Of a stretch of 64,000 nt of DNA, positions 50,287 through 60,639 are shown piece after piece (the first letter of the stretch is position 1; the number at the start of each line of letters is the position of its first letter). Source of the stretch: Prorocentrum cordatum (lineage: Eukaryota; Sar; Dinophyceae; Prorocentrales; Prorocentraceae). The stretch is taken from the NCBI GenBank assembly GCA_963575745.1, contig CAUYUJ010021037.1, forward strand, positions 223,501-287,500. Reading direction: 5' to 3'. The notes beneath the pieces are model-generated. The model was not told the origin of the DNA and searched no databases. It worked only from the letters and a program-made list of their open reading frames with translations. A program made the translations under genes and the position numbers.

Positions 50287-52086
50287 TCAGTTGCGCGCAA
50301 AGTTATACGACGTAACGTTACGAGGGCCTGCAGTAAGACGCACCACAGCTTCGCGATAATGGTGGATAAGGCGAGAAGAAATAGGATGAACTTGAATCAC
50401 AAAGGAGAGAATAGATACACACATCACCCTGAACGAAAGGATCGAGCGTGCGGGACCGAGGCCGAGCATGCGAGTGACAATCGCGCGCTGAAGAAACTTG
50501 GTCAGGGCAGCATCGCGCGCAAACTTGTCAGCGCCCCGACCTATGATAACGCCGAGGTACTTCGCAGCCGTCAGACCCTGGATCAGCTCGGGGCCCCCAC
50601 GCAGGCTAGCCATGGAGCCCTTGAGGCGCTGAAGGTCCATGGGGCCCGAGACGCGCAACTGGCACTTACGGAAGTTGAGACGAAGGCCGGCACTTTTTTT
50701 CAAACCGCCCTAGCGTGGCGAGGGTGGGTCCCAGGGACGAGACAACATTGCAGAGCCCGAAACAGAAACCGTCGGCACACGCGAACACCCTGTCAATATG
50801 TTGGGATTGTTTACACATGAGCAAGCGCAGGAGAGGGTCTGCAGCCAGAACCAATCGCGTCATACTGCTTGGGCAACCTTGATTGACTCCACTCTGCATG
50901 CGGAATTCACCGAGCCTGCGACCTCCGAAGAGGACGACTGCGATATTGCCTTAGTAAAGGAGAGCGAAGAAGGCGACAGTGGCAGGCGCAATATTCACGC
51001 GGGACGGCGCGCGCAGCAGCCACGGCATAGCTAGCAATGGAAACGCTGAGCAAAAAACCCGCGGGAAACAGACATGCGTTCACCCTGCCCAGGATGTGGT
51101 GCTCTAAACCCCATGCTTCCGCCTCAATAATGTTGGATGCCATGTCTCGCCCTTGCGCGCACTTCTGGACAGGAACAATGCAACTCTTTGTATTCTCGCG
51201 AATCGGGATAGTTATCGCACCTGCAAGGATATTAATGCCCGCGTTAGACATGTTGAGAGGACGTGTATGTTGAGGCCCACGGGTGACCGACGACGACGCA
51301 TCCTCCTCCACGCCATTGGTTAAGAGGACCATCGAACTCCCGCGCGTGGCCATCGGGCGTTCCGAGACCACCTGGGAGAACAGCAGCAAATAAACGTCAT
51401 ATAGTGCACGAGAAACATCGAGAACACGCCGCGCACAGTATGGGGACCCATCTTCCCCAGGCATGCCATGTGTCTTGGAACGAATAAAGTCAACCCGTTC
51501 CCCATAACACAGCATCCACGAGCGAGGTAGAGGTCCAAGAACCTGCTGGGTAAACGGACCAATCTCGCCCCACAGGAAGGGGCCCAGGGACGGGGGCGGA
51601 AATGCCTGGGACCAGTACTGCTTCGAGACCTCGGGGGACCTGTCGTCAGATAGGCAGGGATTACCGTGCTCATCATATACACATGTGAGGTTGGTCCGAC
51701 TGCAGATCTCTTCCAGGTCTCCCGATTGCGCTGAATCTTTTCTCTCCGACCACGCGTGGCCTCGGAAGGGGGGGCGTGTGTGTGTGTGTGTGCGTGTGTG
51801 TGTGTATGTGTGTGTGCGTGTGTGTGTGTGTGCGTGCGTGTGCGTGCGTGTGCGTGTGTGTGCGTGTGTGTGTGTGTGTGTGTGCGTGCGTGTGTGCGCG
51901 CGTGCGTGTGTGTGTGTGTGTGTGAGTGTGCGTGTGTGCGTGTGCGCGTGTGCGTGTGTGTGCGTGGGGGGGGGGGGGGAGGGCGGGAAGCTCAAACCCG
52001 CGTTCCTCCCGGTGCAGGAGTTGGTTCTGGATTGAGCGGGCAAGCGCAGACAGGCCCTGGAGGTTCATGCGCTGGAAGGTCGCCAA
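50287..52086 (-). pseudogene. LINE 2 reverse transcriptase
   Basis: Upstream, 52086-51985 gives [19 protein letters not shown]. After the GT array, 51775-50907 gives [51 protein letters not shown] and QKCAQGRDMASNIIEAEAW, matching RT motifs 0-2 of dinoflagellate LINEs. In 50899-50666 come SGVNQGCPSSM (expected SGVxQGCPLS) and VFACADGFCFGL, where the catalytic ADD is A-D-G. 50703-50287 gives GLRLNFRKCQL, AKYLGVIIGRGADK and a normal RT thumb. At least two frame changes are needed. Confidence 0.85.
51774..51972. repeat. (GT)n microsatellite inside LINE 2 ORF2
   Basis: GT/GC dinucleotides ending in a run of G. On the minus strand it would encode a His/Thr stretch between FELP and RPPFRGHAW, so it sits inside the ORF2 coding region. 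Confidence 0.95.
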
Positions 52087-52448
52087 GTTAAAATGGCGCT
52101 GACCCAGTCGTCAGCGCGCGCATGGCCTCCTTGACTTTTCAAGACGGGGCGGGGCCTCGAGGTCCGCGGGGATCTCCGAAATTGCAGTTTCCAAAGACAC
52201 GCCGAACTCCTCGCGACCGGCAACGCACTTAGGAACAGAAGGGGAGGAGGTGTCAGGCTGGCATGGCTCGCCAGTGAAGAATAAGGGGATGCGGTCGCTC
52301 GGCATCTTGGCCTTAAGCATGCAATCGCTCCAAACCGAACCTTTAAATCCCGAAAAACTGCAGGAGGCAGTGACGAGAACGCACGGTCAACGCGGACAGT
52401 GTGTGCCGCAACCCCAGCACGAACTTCCCACAGTGCGTCCTGCTCTTG

Positions 52449-52900
52449 TCACACCTCAACGGCATGAGGAAATAGACGACGGAATAGACGAGCGCGAGCC
52501 CTATCTCCAGGATGCCAACCCGAACCGTCACCCTGCATCCTGCCCTCCCCCCCCGCCGTAGAGCCGAAATCCCCAGTCAAGATTCTGCGGCTGGCAGGCA
52601 GCGACTCGTACGCACGCTTGGCCACATGCGCAGCTCTAGCATAGATTCGGAGGGTGTCGCTGGCATTGGGGAGGTGGAGATTGAAGACGGTGAGGAGCCC
52701 TTGCGGGCCGATCAAATTCGCGTGGCCTGGCCTGGAATCTGTTCAATATGATGGATGACAGGGAAGAGACGAGTAATGCCAGGACCCAGGATGGTAATGA
52801 CACCACCTTCTCGCTGGCCATCAGAGAAGAGCGAGCGGCCCATGTCGAAGCCGCCCCCGGAAGATTTCAGCTCGCGACGGAGCTCACCGATGCCGCCCAT
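52449..52900 (-). pseudogene. LINE 2 endonuclease, partial
   Basis: The frame 52900-52712 gives GFDMGRSLFSDG, GGVITILGPG and HHIEQIPGQATRI. A frame change near 52715 leads to LLTVFNLHLPNASDT and RRILTGDFGSTAGGEGR. The His/Leu (NLHL) and GDF motifs fit the EEP nuclease of R1-like LINEs, but the usual GDFN reads GDFG. The N-terminal half with catalytic Asn and Glu is not found between 53185 and 52900, so it appears deleted or very decayed. Confidence 0.7.
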
Positions 52901-53184
52901 CTGTCCATGAGTTTCTTAACCGCGCGTTATCTGGAACTGCCGGGCGAGGGGGGGGGGGCCTGAAGCGGGCGCCGGCCCGCCAACTGGCGCCGCGAACTGA
53001 GCCAGAAAGGCGGCGGGGGCCCCGCCGCAGACAGGCTGCTTGATCGATGGGGAAGAAGGGGGGACAATAGGAATGGGGAAAGGGCCTAGACCCAACGCCA
53101 CTGTCGCTGCAACTCTGCATTGGAGAAAGTGCGCCGCGATTCTGGAAGTCCAAAAACGCGCCGCGCTGCGAGGGGCAGCCCCCG

Positions 53185-54393
53185 TCAGTGCCGAAATTGC
53201 CGGCGGATCTGAACGGCGGCCGCCTCGCGAAACTGACCCGCCAGTTCCGAAATGCCAGCGGCCGCGAGGCCGTCGCCGTGGAACTCGATCGCGGCGGTCG
53301 CGGCGCCCTCCGCGCAGCGGCGCCGTGCAAGAGGAGCAGGGCCTCCAGGGCCCCTGATCGCAGGGGCCACGCCGCCGAGCCCGTCGCCGCCGACTTCGAT
53401 GTTCTTCGGGGGGAGGGCGCGGGTGATGAGCAAGCGGATGCGGCCCATGGAGAGAAGGGGCTGCCGGCCAGTGATCGACTGGTCGCGCTTGATACGGAGG
53501 GAAAGCGGCTCGTCGGGCACCAGCTGGCCTGCGTGCGTGAACTGCCCGTCGCGCGAGGAGTTATACAAGAAATTGGTGGCGCCCTCTGCCCGCTCGAATT
53601 ACAGAGTGATCTTCTCGGCCCTGTCGAAGGCTTTGGTCGAGACGTGCTGCGCACGATCGGCGGGGGCGTGGCGCTGGCGAATAGCTGCGCCGACGCGGCG
53701 ACGGGTGGACTGCATCATCCGCCGAGGGGGGCCAGTCAGAATCAGCTTGCACGCGCTGTTCATGGCCGCATCAGAGGGCGAGGAGGTAGAACGAGAGCCT
53801 GCAGAGGATGGTGGTGCGGAAATGGTGCGGCGGCGCTCCTCGATGGCCTGCATCTGTGCTTGGGCTTTGTGGTGAACTCCATCTTCGTCGTCTCTGTCCA
53901 TCGCGTAGGTCGGGGTCGCCGTCCCTCCCGCGAGGCGGTTGTTGACCTCGGCCTGGAGGATGTTGAGCCTGTCGTTGAGGTCTGTCCAGGCGGCACTGGT
54001 CTGGCCCTCGAGCTCTTGGAACTTGTTATTCGTCTGGCGGGCGAGGTCGGTGATCTTCTCATTGAGGACATTGCAGCGCGAGGCGTTAGCCTGGATCTGA
54101 TTCTTGACGAGAGAGGCATCGTAACTCGAAGCTGCCAACTGGCGCCCAAAGCGCGCGAAGGACGTGGGGAGCTGGTCGAGCCTGTCGTCAGTAGACATGG
54201 TTTTAGCTGGCTTGCCAGAAGGGACCCCGCGGCTGCTGCGGCTGGCAGCCGAGCTGCGGCTGCTGCGGGAACTGCTGTGAGAAGCCGATCGCGGCCGGCG
54301 CCGCTCATCAGTGCAGTCATCACGGCGATGGTCGCGACGACGGTCCTCAGCGCTGCCATCACTGCAATCTCGGCGGCGGCGGCGCTCGGGCAT
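53185..54393 (-). pseudogene. LINE 2 ORF1
   Basis: The start at ATG 54393 is chosen because it follows the spliced-leader relic by 118 bases and opens the basic region (MPERRRRRDCSDGS). 264 codons lead to TAA at 53599-53601. The same frame then continues for 137 codons (FERAEGATNFLYNSS) to 53185, so a single stop breaks the ORF. Domains: Arg/Ser-rich residues 1-55; a coiled coil at about 95-150 (NKFQELEGQTSAAWTDLNDR); a linker; then KLILTGPPRRMMQSTRRRV, a probable start of an RNA-binding fold, and RIRLLITRALPP after the stop. ORF1 proteins of LINEs bind their own RNA. The stop would be explained by CAA to TAA. Confidence 0.75.
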
Positions 54394-54511
54394 GGTGCTG
54401 CGAGAAGGGACGTCGGAAGGGAAACGGAAGCGGCTGACTCCTGGCCAGGGAAGGCACTCCGAGGAGCAGCGAAGGAGCTGTTCCTGCCCATCTGGCTTGA
54501 TGGAAGTTTTA

Positions 54512-54548
54512 CTTGAGCCAAAATGGTTTGAGCCAAAACGGCTACGGA
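54512..54548 (-). promoter_or_regulatory. Tandem DinoSL relic (22 nt plus 15 nt)
   Basis: On the minus strand 54548-54527 reads T-CCGTAGCC-G-TTTTGGCTCAA-A, matching the 22-nt dinoflagellate spliced leader at 20 of 22 positions. Next, 54526-54512 reads CCATTTTGGCTCAAG, the last 15 nt of the leader, exact. This is the known pattern of a transcript that was trans-spliced, copied back into the genome, and trans-spliced and copied again. It marks the 5' end of LINE 2. Confidence 0.92.
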
Positions 54549-54599
54549 GGAATCGCGAGGAAGTCTGGAGCGACAGCTCGATTCCCAAGTAAATCGTGA

Positions 54600-55085
54600 A
54601 AAAAAAACAGGGTGGGCCACGAAGGGCGTAAAATCCGAGGCCACTGAGGGCAGCGACGGGGCCGCTGAGGGCAGCATCGGGGCCACGAAATGCAGCGAGG
54701 GGGCCACAAGGGGCGACAGCGGGGCCACGAAGGACACGCATATGGGGCCATGGCGGGCGCGAGCGAGCGGGGGCCACGAAGGGCATTCGTATACGGGGCC
54801 GCAAAGGGCGACAGCGGGGTTATTGAGGTAGCACAGGGGTCACGAAGGGCAGCGACGGGGCCACGAAGGGCGACAACGGGGCTAAGAAAGGCATGCGTAT
54901 GGGGCCGCGACGGGCGCGTGCGAGCGGGGGCCACGAAGGGCATAATGCGGGGCCACAAAGGCCAGCGACGGAACCACTGAGGGCAGCAATGGGGCCACGA
55001 AGGGCAGCGAGCGAAGGCGACCGCGGAACCAGTACGGGCAGCGAAGGGCATCGAAGGCGGGCGAAGGGCAGCGAACGGCGACTGC
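54600..55085. repeat. GGGGCCACGAAGGGC tandem repeat
   Basis: About twenty degenerate units of 20-27 bases built from GGGGCCACGAAGGGC and AGCGACG. The array abuts the 5' flank of LINE 2 and keeps minus-strand frames open upstream of ORF1, which would mislead start choice. Confidence 0.85.
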
Positions 55086-55164
55086 AGTCATTATCGGGCT
55101 GGTCGGGCGGGCAGGCCCCGACGGACGAGTCGAGCGGGCGGGTCATTGAAGCGTGAATCCTGCT

Positions 55165-55425
55165 TGAACCGCCAGGCAATATGTAGCGGGAGCACGATTC
55201 CTGACTGTCGAAAACCGGCATCGGAATAAACTGTAAGGAAATATCAAGCGAAGCGTTTCGGTGGAAAGTGTCACGGAAGTCCCCCGCGAGAGCGCGATTC
55301 TGCAATATATTGTCAAAGAATATCAACCGGGAGCCGCGATACCGTGGTTAATTGCTACGAAGTCCCCAGCGAGAGCGCGATTCTTCTGTACATTGTGAAG
55401 AAGTATCAGGCGGGAGCCGCTTTTG
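55165..55425. repeat. ~75-80 bp repeat, three copies
   Basis: Two clear units with GAAGTCCCC, GCGAGAGCGCGATTCT, ATTGT and GGGAGCCGC at 55275-55345 and 55358-55425. A diverged third starts at about 55185. Similar words (GGGAGCACGATT) occur at 36180-36290 and (GAAAGCGCGATTC) at 58700. Confidence 0.65.
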
Positions 55426-55919
55426 TTGCAAACCAGGGGCCGACGACACGGTTTGAGTCTCAAGATTTTCCTTAATAGTAAAAAAATGCAAGCCCCGGGA
55501 GAGGCACTTCAACCGAACAAATATAGTGTGCACCGGGCGGATGGGATCAGCAATAATTGCATAAGTCTCAAACATGAAATTTCGACAACAACAACAACAA
55601 CAAGGGAACGCGGGCTTTCTGAGCCCCTTCCAATGGGGCGAGCTTCCCAGTCCTTCCCCACGGGAGGTACGCCGGGTGTCTGACGCCACCTCTGGGGAAG
55701 GGGGGGGAGGAGCACTGCAGCGCATCGCACCGGTTTCGGGGCCGGAGTCCAATGGGAATTCACTCGCCAAAGCCAATCGAGGAGGCTAAGTCGCCTGCAA
55801 ACGCAAAAACTTCCCAGGCCATGTCGTTCCCACGCAAGCTCGATATCTACTATAACCATAATGCGGAGCCCCATACTAAGGGACCTTGTTTACTCAATTA
55901 CCCTGACTAAAAGAATGTT

Positions 55920-57385
55920 AGTCAGGAGTCCCTCTTTAAAAAAAAAAAAAAAAAAAAATAATAAAAAAAAAAAAACTATTACAAAAACCTCCCCAGGGGG
56001 CCTGAGTCATAATCCTTACTAAGAGACTCCTACTCAAGACTCCTTACTAAGACCAGAGTCCGTACCAAGAGAACATTTTTTCAGAAAAATAGCCCTTGCT
56101 AGTGGAGTCTCACTCAAACAGTTGTACTGAAAGAGCCCGGAAAAAAAAAACCTCACTATGGGAGTCTCACTCAAAAGTTCTTATTCCGACAACCCAAACA
56201 ACGAATGCTGACAATGGGCGTCTCACTCACAAGCTCTTACTTGGAGAACCCGAATCAAGAATCCTTGCTATGGGGGTCTCAATCAAAAGTTCGTACTAGG
56301 AGAACCTGAATGACGAACCTGTGCTTCGGGACTCGTACTGCAGACTCCTGACTAAGAGCAGCTAAGTAAAGAACCCTCCCTGCGGGAATATTTCTCAAGA
56401 GTCCTCACTAAGGGAAGCTTGGTAAAGAGTTCGGGATATCCAAAAATTGTTCATGAGTCCTTAATGCGGAAACCTGAATGAAGATTCCTGTCTACGTGTC
56501 TATGACTCAAGAGCCCCGACTGGCAACACCTTACCAAGGAAGCCTTACTACGGGACTATTACTCAAGAGTCCTTACTAAGAGAACACCAGTTAAGAAACT
56601 ATACTACGGAAGTATGACTCGGTAGTCCTTACTTACTAAGAGAATACGAATGCAGAACACCAGCGACGGGACTCTGACTCAAAAGTCCTTACGAACAGCA
56701 CTTGCATGAAGAATTACTCGTACGGGACCCTTACTTAAAAAAGGACCTTCCTATGGCAATACCAATAAGAATCTTTACTGCGGAATGATTACCCGAGAGT
56801 CTTTATCAAGAGAACCCTAATACATAACCCTTGCTATTGGGCTTTTGCGCAAAACTTCATACTAGGAGAACCTTACTGAAGAAACCTTGATGTCAGATTC
56901 TCACTCAAGAATCCTTACGAACAGCACCTTGATGAAGAAGCCGCACGACGGGAATCTGATTCAAAAACCGACTCGAGAGACCTTTCCCAAAAGCCCTTAG
57001 CAAGAAGCCTTACTACTGGAATGTTGATCAATAGTCCTTCCTGAGAGACCCCTATTACACAATCCTTCGTATGTGAATCGTACCCAAGAGTCCTCCCTAC
57101 GAGAACCTGGATGCATACTCCTGGGTACGTGACTACAGCGCAGGAGTCCTTCCGAAGAAAAACCTTAATTCAGAAGCCATGCGACGGGAATGTGACCCAA
57201 AGGTCATTACTCAGAAAACCCTACTAAATAACCGGCCCTATGAGAGTCTGACTCCAATGTTCTGACTAAAGGAACCTTGAGGAACAAACCTTACGACGGC
57301 ACTCTTACCCAAGAGTCCTTACTAAGAAGGGCCTTGATGAAGAAGCCACACTACCGAAATCGTGCTCAAAAGTCGTTACACAGAA
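55920..57385. repeat. Degenerate ~50-56 bp satellite, lower G+C
   Basis: Repeated phrase: ACTCAAGAGTCCTTACTAAG, AGAACCTTNATGAAGAA, CCTTACTACGGGA and a return to ACTCAA. More than 25 diverged units. It has stops in every frame, unlike most repeats in the window, and differs in composition from its neighbours. An A run lies at 55938-55978. Confidence 0.85.
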
Positions 57386-57474
57386 AGCCTTCGAACCTTG
57401 GCTGATCATCACCCTTCGCCCCCCCCCCCAGAGCGTACGTCCTACATCCCTCCGCCCTCCCCGCTCACAACCTC

Positions 57475-58275
57475 CATCGTCGTCATCCTCCTCATCCTCA
57501 TCATCAGCAGCAGCACCATCCTCATCATCACAACCAGCATCATCATACCATCATCGTCAGAGCCATCATCATTAGCATCATCATCACCAGCACCATCATC
57601 AGCATCACCATCATCATCAGAAACAGCAGCAGCATCACCATCATCAGCAGCATCAGCATCCTCACCACCATGATCAACCTCATCATCCTCATCCTCATCA
57701 TCCTCGTTATCAGCATCACCATCGCCATCATCATCACCATCGTCGCCGTCGCCATCATGACAATAACAATCATCGACATTCTCGTCGCCATCATCATCAT
57801 CACCATCATTATCAGCATAGCCACCAGTTTTTAGCATCGCCGCCACCACCACCCCTGTCATCACCATCAGCATCATCAGCAGCAGCCACCGCATCATCGT
57901 CGTCATCGTCGTTGTGATCGTCGTCACCATCCCTACCCGTGCCACTGGAATCAACACCCTCATCGCCGCCATCGCCATCACCACCATCATCATCATCATA
58001 GCCAACCTATCACCATAGCTCTCGCCATCCGCATCAACAACAACAACATCATCACCAACCTCGCCAACACAACCGCAACCGTCACCAACAAAAGCAACAA
58101 ATGCACCGTCAACATCATCATCAGCATCATCGTTTTCATCATCAGCACCATCATCGACATCAACATCATGTACATATCCACCGCTAAACATCAACGTCAG
58201 CATCATCGGCAGCATCCGCAAGATTACCAACCTAACAATCATCAACCTAATCAACATCATCATCATCATCAGCAG

Positions 58276-58308
<33 letters not shown>

Positions 58309-58395
58309 CATCGACATTTGCATCACCACGTCACCATCGTCATGATAACCGTGACCAGAATCGTCACCATAGTCATCATCAGTAGCTAAACCACC
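57475..58395. repeat. (ATC)n degenerate array, about 920 bp
   Basis: ATC/CAT triplets with many GCC, ACC and AGC substitutions. The minus-strand frame of 408 codons (Asp/Met-rich) is a product of the repeat. Confidence 0.95.
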
Positions 58396-58482
58396 ACCAT
58401 CTCCACCCCCAACATCATCAACAACACGATTCAACAACACCAAGGGCACCATCACCCTCTTAAACGAGGGATCATTATGAGA

Positions 58483-58525
<43 letters not shown>
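58483..58525. repeat. (GA)n microsatellite
   Basis: Pure GA dinucleotides. Confidence 0.97.
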
Positions 58526-58719
58526 CGGAAGACAGCTGAATTATTGAGTACATTGCGAACAACTATCGAGCAAGAGCCCGACGTCTGAGTAAAGTGTGCG
58601 GACGGCTTGAGCGACAAGTTTGGGGGAAAGCGAGTAAATGACAAAAGAAGTTGAAAGCAAGAGCGCACTTCCTGTGCAAATCGCGAGGACGTTTCGAACG
58701 AAAGCGCGATTCATTAGAG

Positions 58720-59070
58720 GATTGGGGGGTCCCCACGGATCCGGTGGAATCCCCCTGAATCCTGAAAGATCCTGCAGGCTTCGATGGGATTCCGTGAAAC
58801 CCAGAAAAAACCGAAAGACTCGTCTGGAGCCCACACAAATCCATAGGAATCGCAGTCCGCAGGAATCCATAGGTTCCCAGGGGACTCCTTCAGAAATCCT
58901 CTGGGCTCCTAAGAGAATCCTGCGGGATCCTGCGGAATCCCAAGATATCCAAAACACTCCACACACATCCGTAGGAATCCCTTGGAATGCCTCGGATTCT
59001 CCAGCAATCCAGACGTATCCCCAGGAATCCAGGAATGCCAGGGATCCCAAGGGACTCTCGTAGGTGCAGC
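58720..59070. repeat. GGAATCC-type degenerate repeat
   Basis: GGAATCC, GGATCC and AAATCC words recur every 12-18 bases. The open minus-strand frame is a by-product. Confidence 0.75.
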
Positions 59071-59479
59071 GCCCCCCCCCGATGCGATGCGATGCGCCCC
59101 CCCTCTCCCCCCCTCCCCCAGGGGGAAGCCCGTCAACGCCAAGCGATGACACAACTTGCTCCCATCTTGGCGCCCCTGTGGGTGATCCAGTTTCCTTCCC
59201 CACCTCTTCCCGCTGCAACCGAAAAAACGGCGTGAGGGTCTTTGGCACTCTTCAGCCTAGAGAAGCACCTCCTGCGCAAAAAAAGAACGCCCCCGGAAGA
59301 AAATCCTGGACACAGGAGGAGGGATCTAGATCTCCAGGGGCCGACGTCGAAAACAAAATATCACAGCCAGAGTCCAGTGTCCACAGACCGTACGTTGTCA
59401 GCCAAGGTTGTTCCTTAGAGGCTTCGCTCGTCCTCCTGCTCCTGATCCGCTTGCGCATTCGGCGGCGTCCTCTAGCTTT

Positions 59480-60000
59480 TCGTCGTTGTCTTCGTCGTCG
59501 TTGTCGTCGTCGTCGTCTCCCTCCCCCACACCCACGTCGCTGTCATTCTCGCCCCGGCCTTCCCCCCTTCCACTCCTCCTCCTCCGCCTCCTCTTCCTCC
59601 TCCTCCTCTTCCTCCCCCTCCTTCTCCTCCTCTTCTTCCTCCTTCTACTCCTCCTCCTTCTCCTCCTCCTCCTCCTCTTCCTCCTCCTCCTCCTCCTCCT
59701 TCTCCTCTCTTTCCTCCTCCTCATCCTCCTCCTCCTCGTCATCTTCCTCCTCCTCCTCATTATCCAACTCCTCTCCTCATCCCATTCCTCCTCCTCGCCA
59801 TCCTGATCCTCCTGGTCCTCCTCATCGCCCTCCTCCTCCTCCTCCACCTCCTCCTCATCCTCCTCCTCGTCGTCCTCATCCTCCTCGCCCTCCTCCTCCT
59901 CCTCCCCCCTCCTCCTCCCCCTCCTCCTCCTCCTCCTCCTCCTCCTCCTCCTCCTCCTCCTCCTCCTCCTCCTGTATCTGCTCATATCACTCCTCTTTGC
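59480..60000. repeat. (CTC)n array
   Basis: CTC/CCT triplets with TTC, CAT and GTC interruptions. It fades into less pure CTC-rich sequence to about 60240. Confidence 0.95.
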
Positions 60001-60639
60001 CCCACTCCTCACACGAATCCTCCTCATCCTCCTGGTGTTGTTCCTTCTCGCCGTTGCCCTACGCATCCTCCACTTCGTCATGCCCTACCTCCTCATCGCA
60101 CTCATCAGACTCATACTCCTCATCCTGTTCCTCCTTTTCGCAGTTGTTCTCCTCGTACTCCTCGTGGTCCCCCTCGTGTTCCTCGTCGTCGTCGTCGACC
60201 TCATCCTTCTCCTCCTTCTTTTCGTCCATCATCTTGTCCGCTTCTTCCTTCACGCCATGGATGCCTCCGCAGTCTCGATACCGCTTCCAGGAGGCATCCT
60301 CGCCAGGGATGCTCCCTAAAAATAGGTAACGTAGGCCTGGTCCCGTCTGTCCCGTCCATTATTTCGATTTCCTCTGATCATTTGTTTTGCCCCATCCTGC
60401 CTCTTCCCTGCTCACCGCGCTATCACCCGAAGCATCTCCAAGATGGGTTCAAACATCGCCTGCCTCCTAAGAACCCCTTGGAATCTACGAGAAGTAATCG
60501 CGCTCGCGCATGGGCGCCGCCAACGCCTCCGTCGGGCCACAGGCGCCAAGACTATTCGAAATTGTCTGACCCCTCCTCCCTGCTCTCTCCACCCCTCCTC
60601 CCTCCTCCCCCTCGGAGCCCACAATTTCGAGGATACCTC

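Larger units (their letters stand above)
49430..54548 (-). mobile_element. LINE retrotransposon 2, near full length, dead
   Basis: The minus-strand order is: spliced-leader relic (54548-54512), a 118-base leader, ORF1 (54393-53185), partial endonuclease (52900-52449), reverse transcriptase (about 52090-50287), RT C-terminal region (50284-50153) and a Cys/His tail down to about 49430. Every protein region carries stops or frameshifts. A GT array of about 195 bases interrupts ORF2. The order ORF1, endonuclease, RT, Cys/His knuckle is that of R1/Jockey-like non-LTR elements as found in dinoflagellates. It is distinct from LINE 1 in its RT motifs. Confidence 0.85.
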
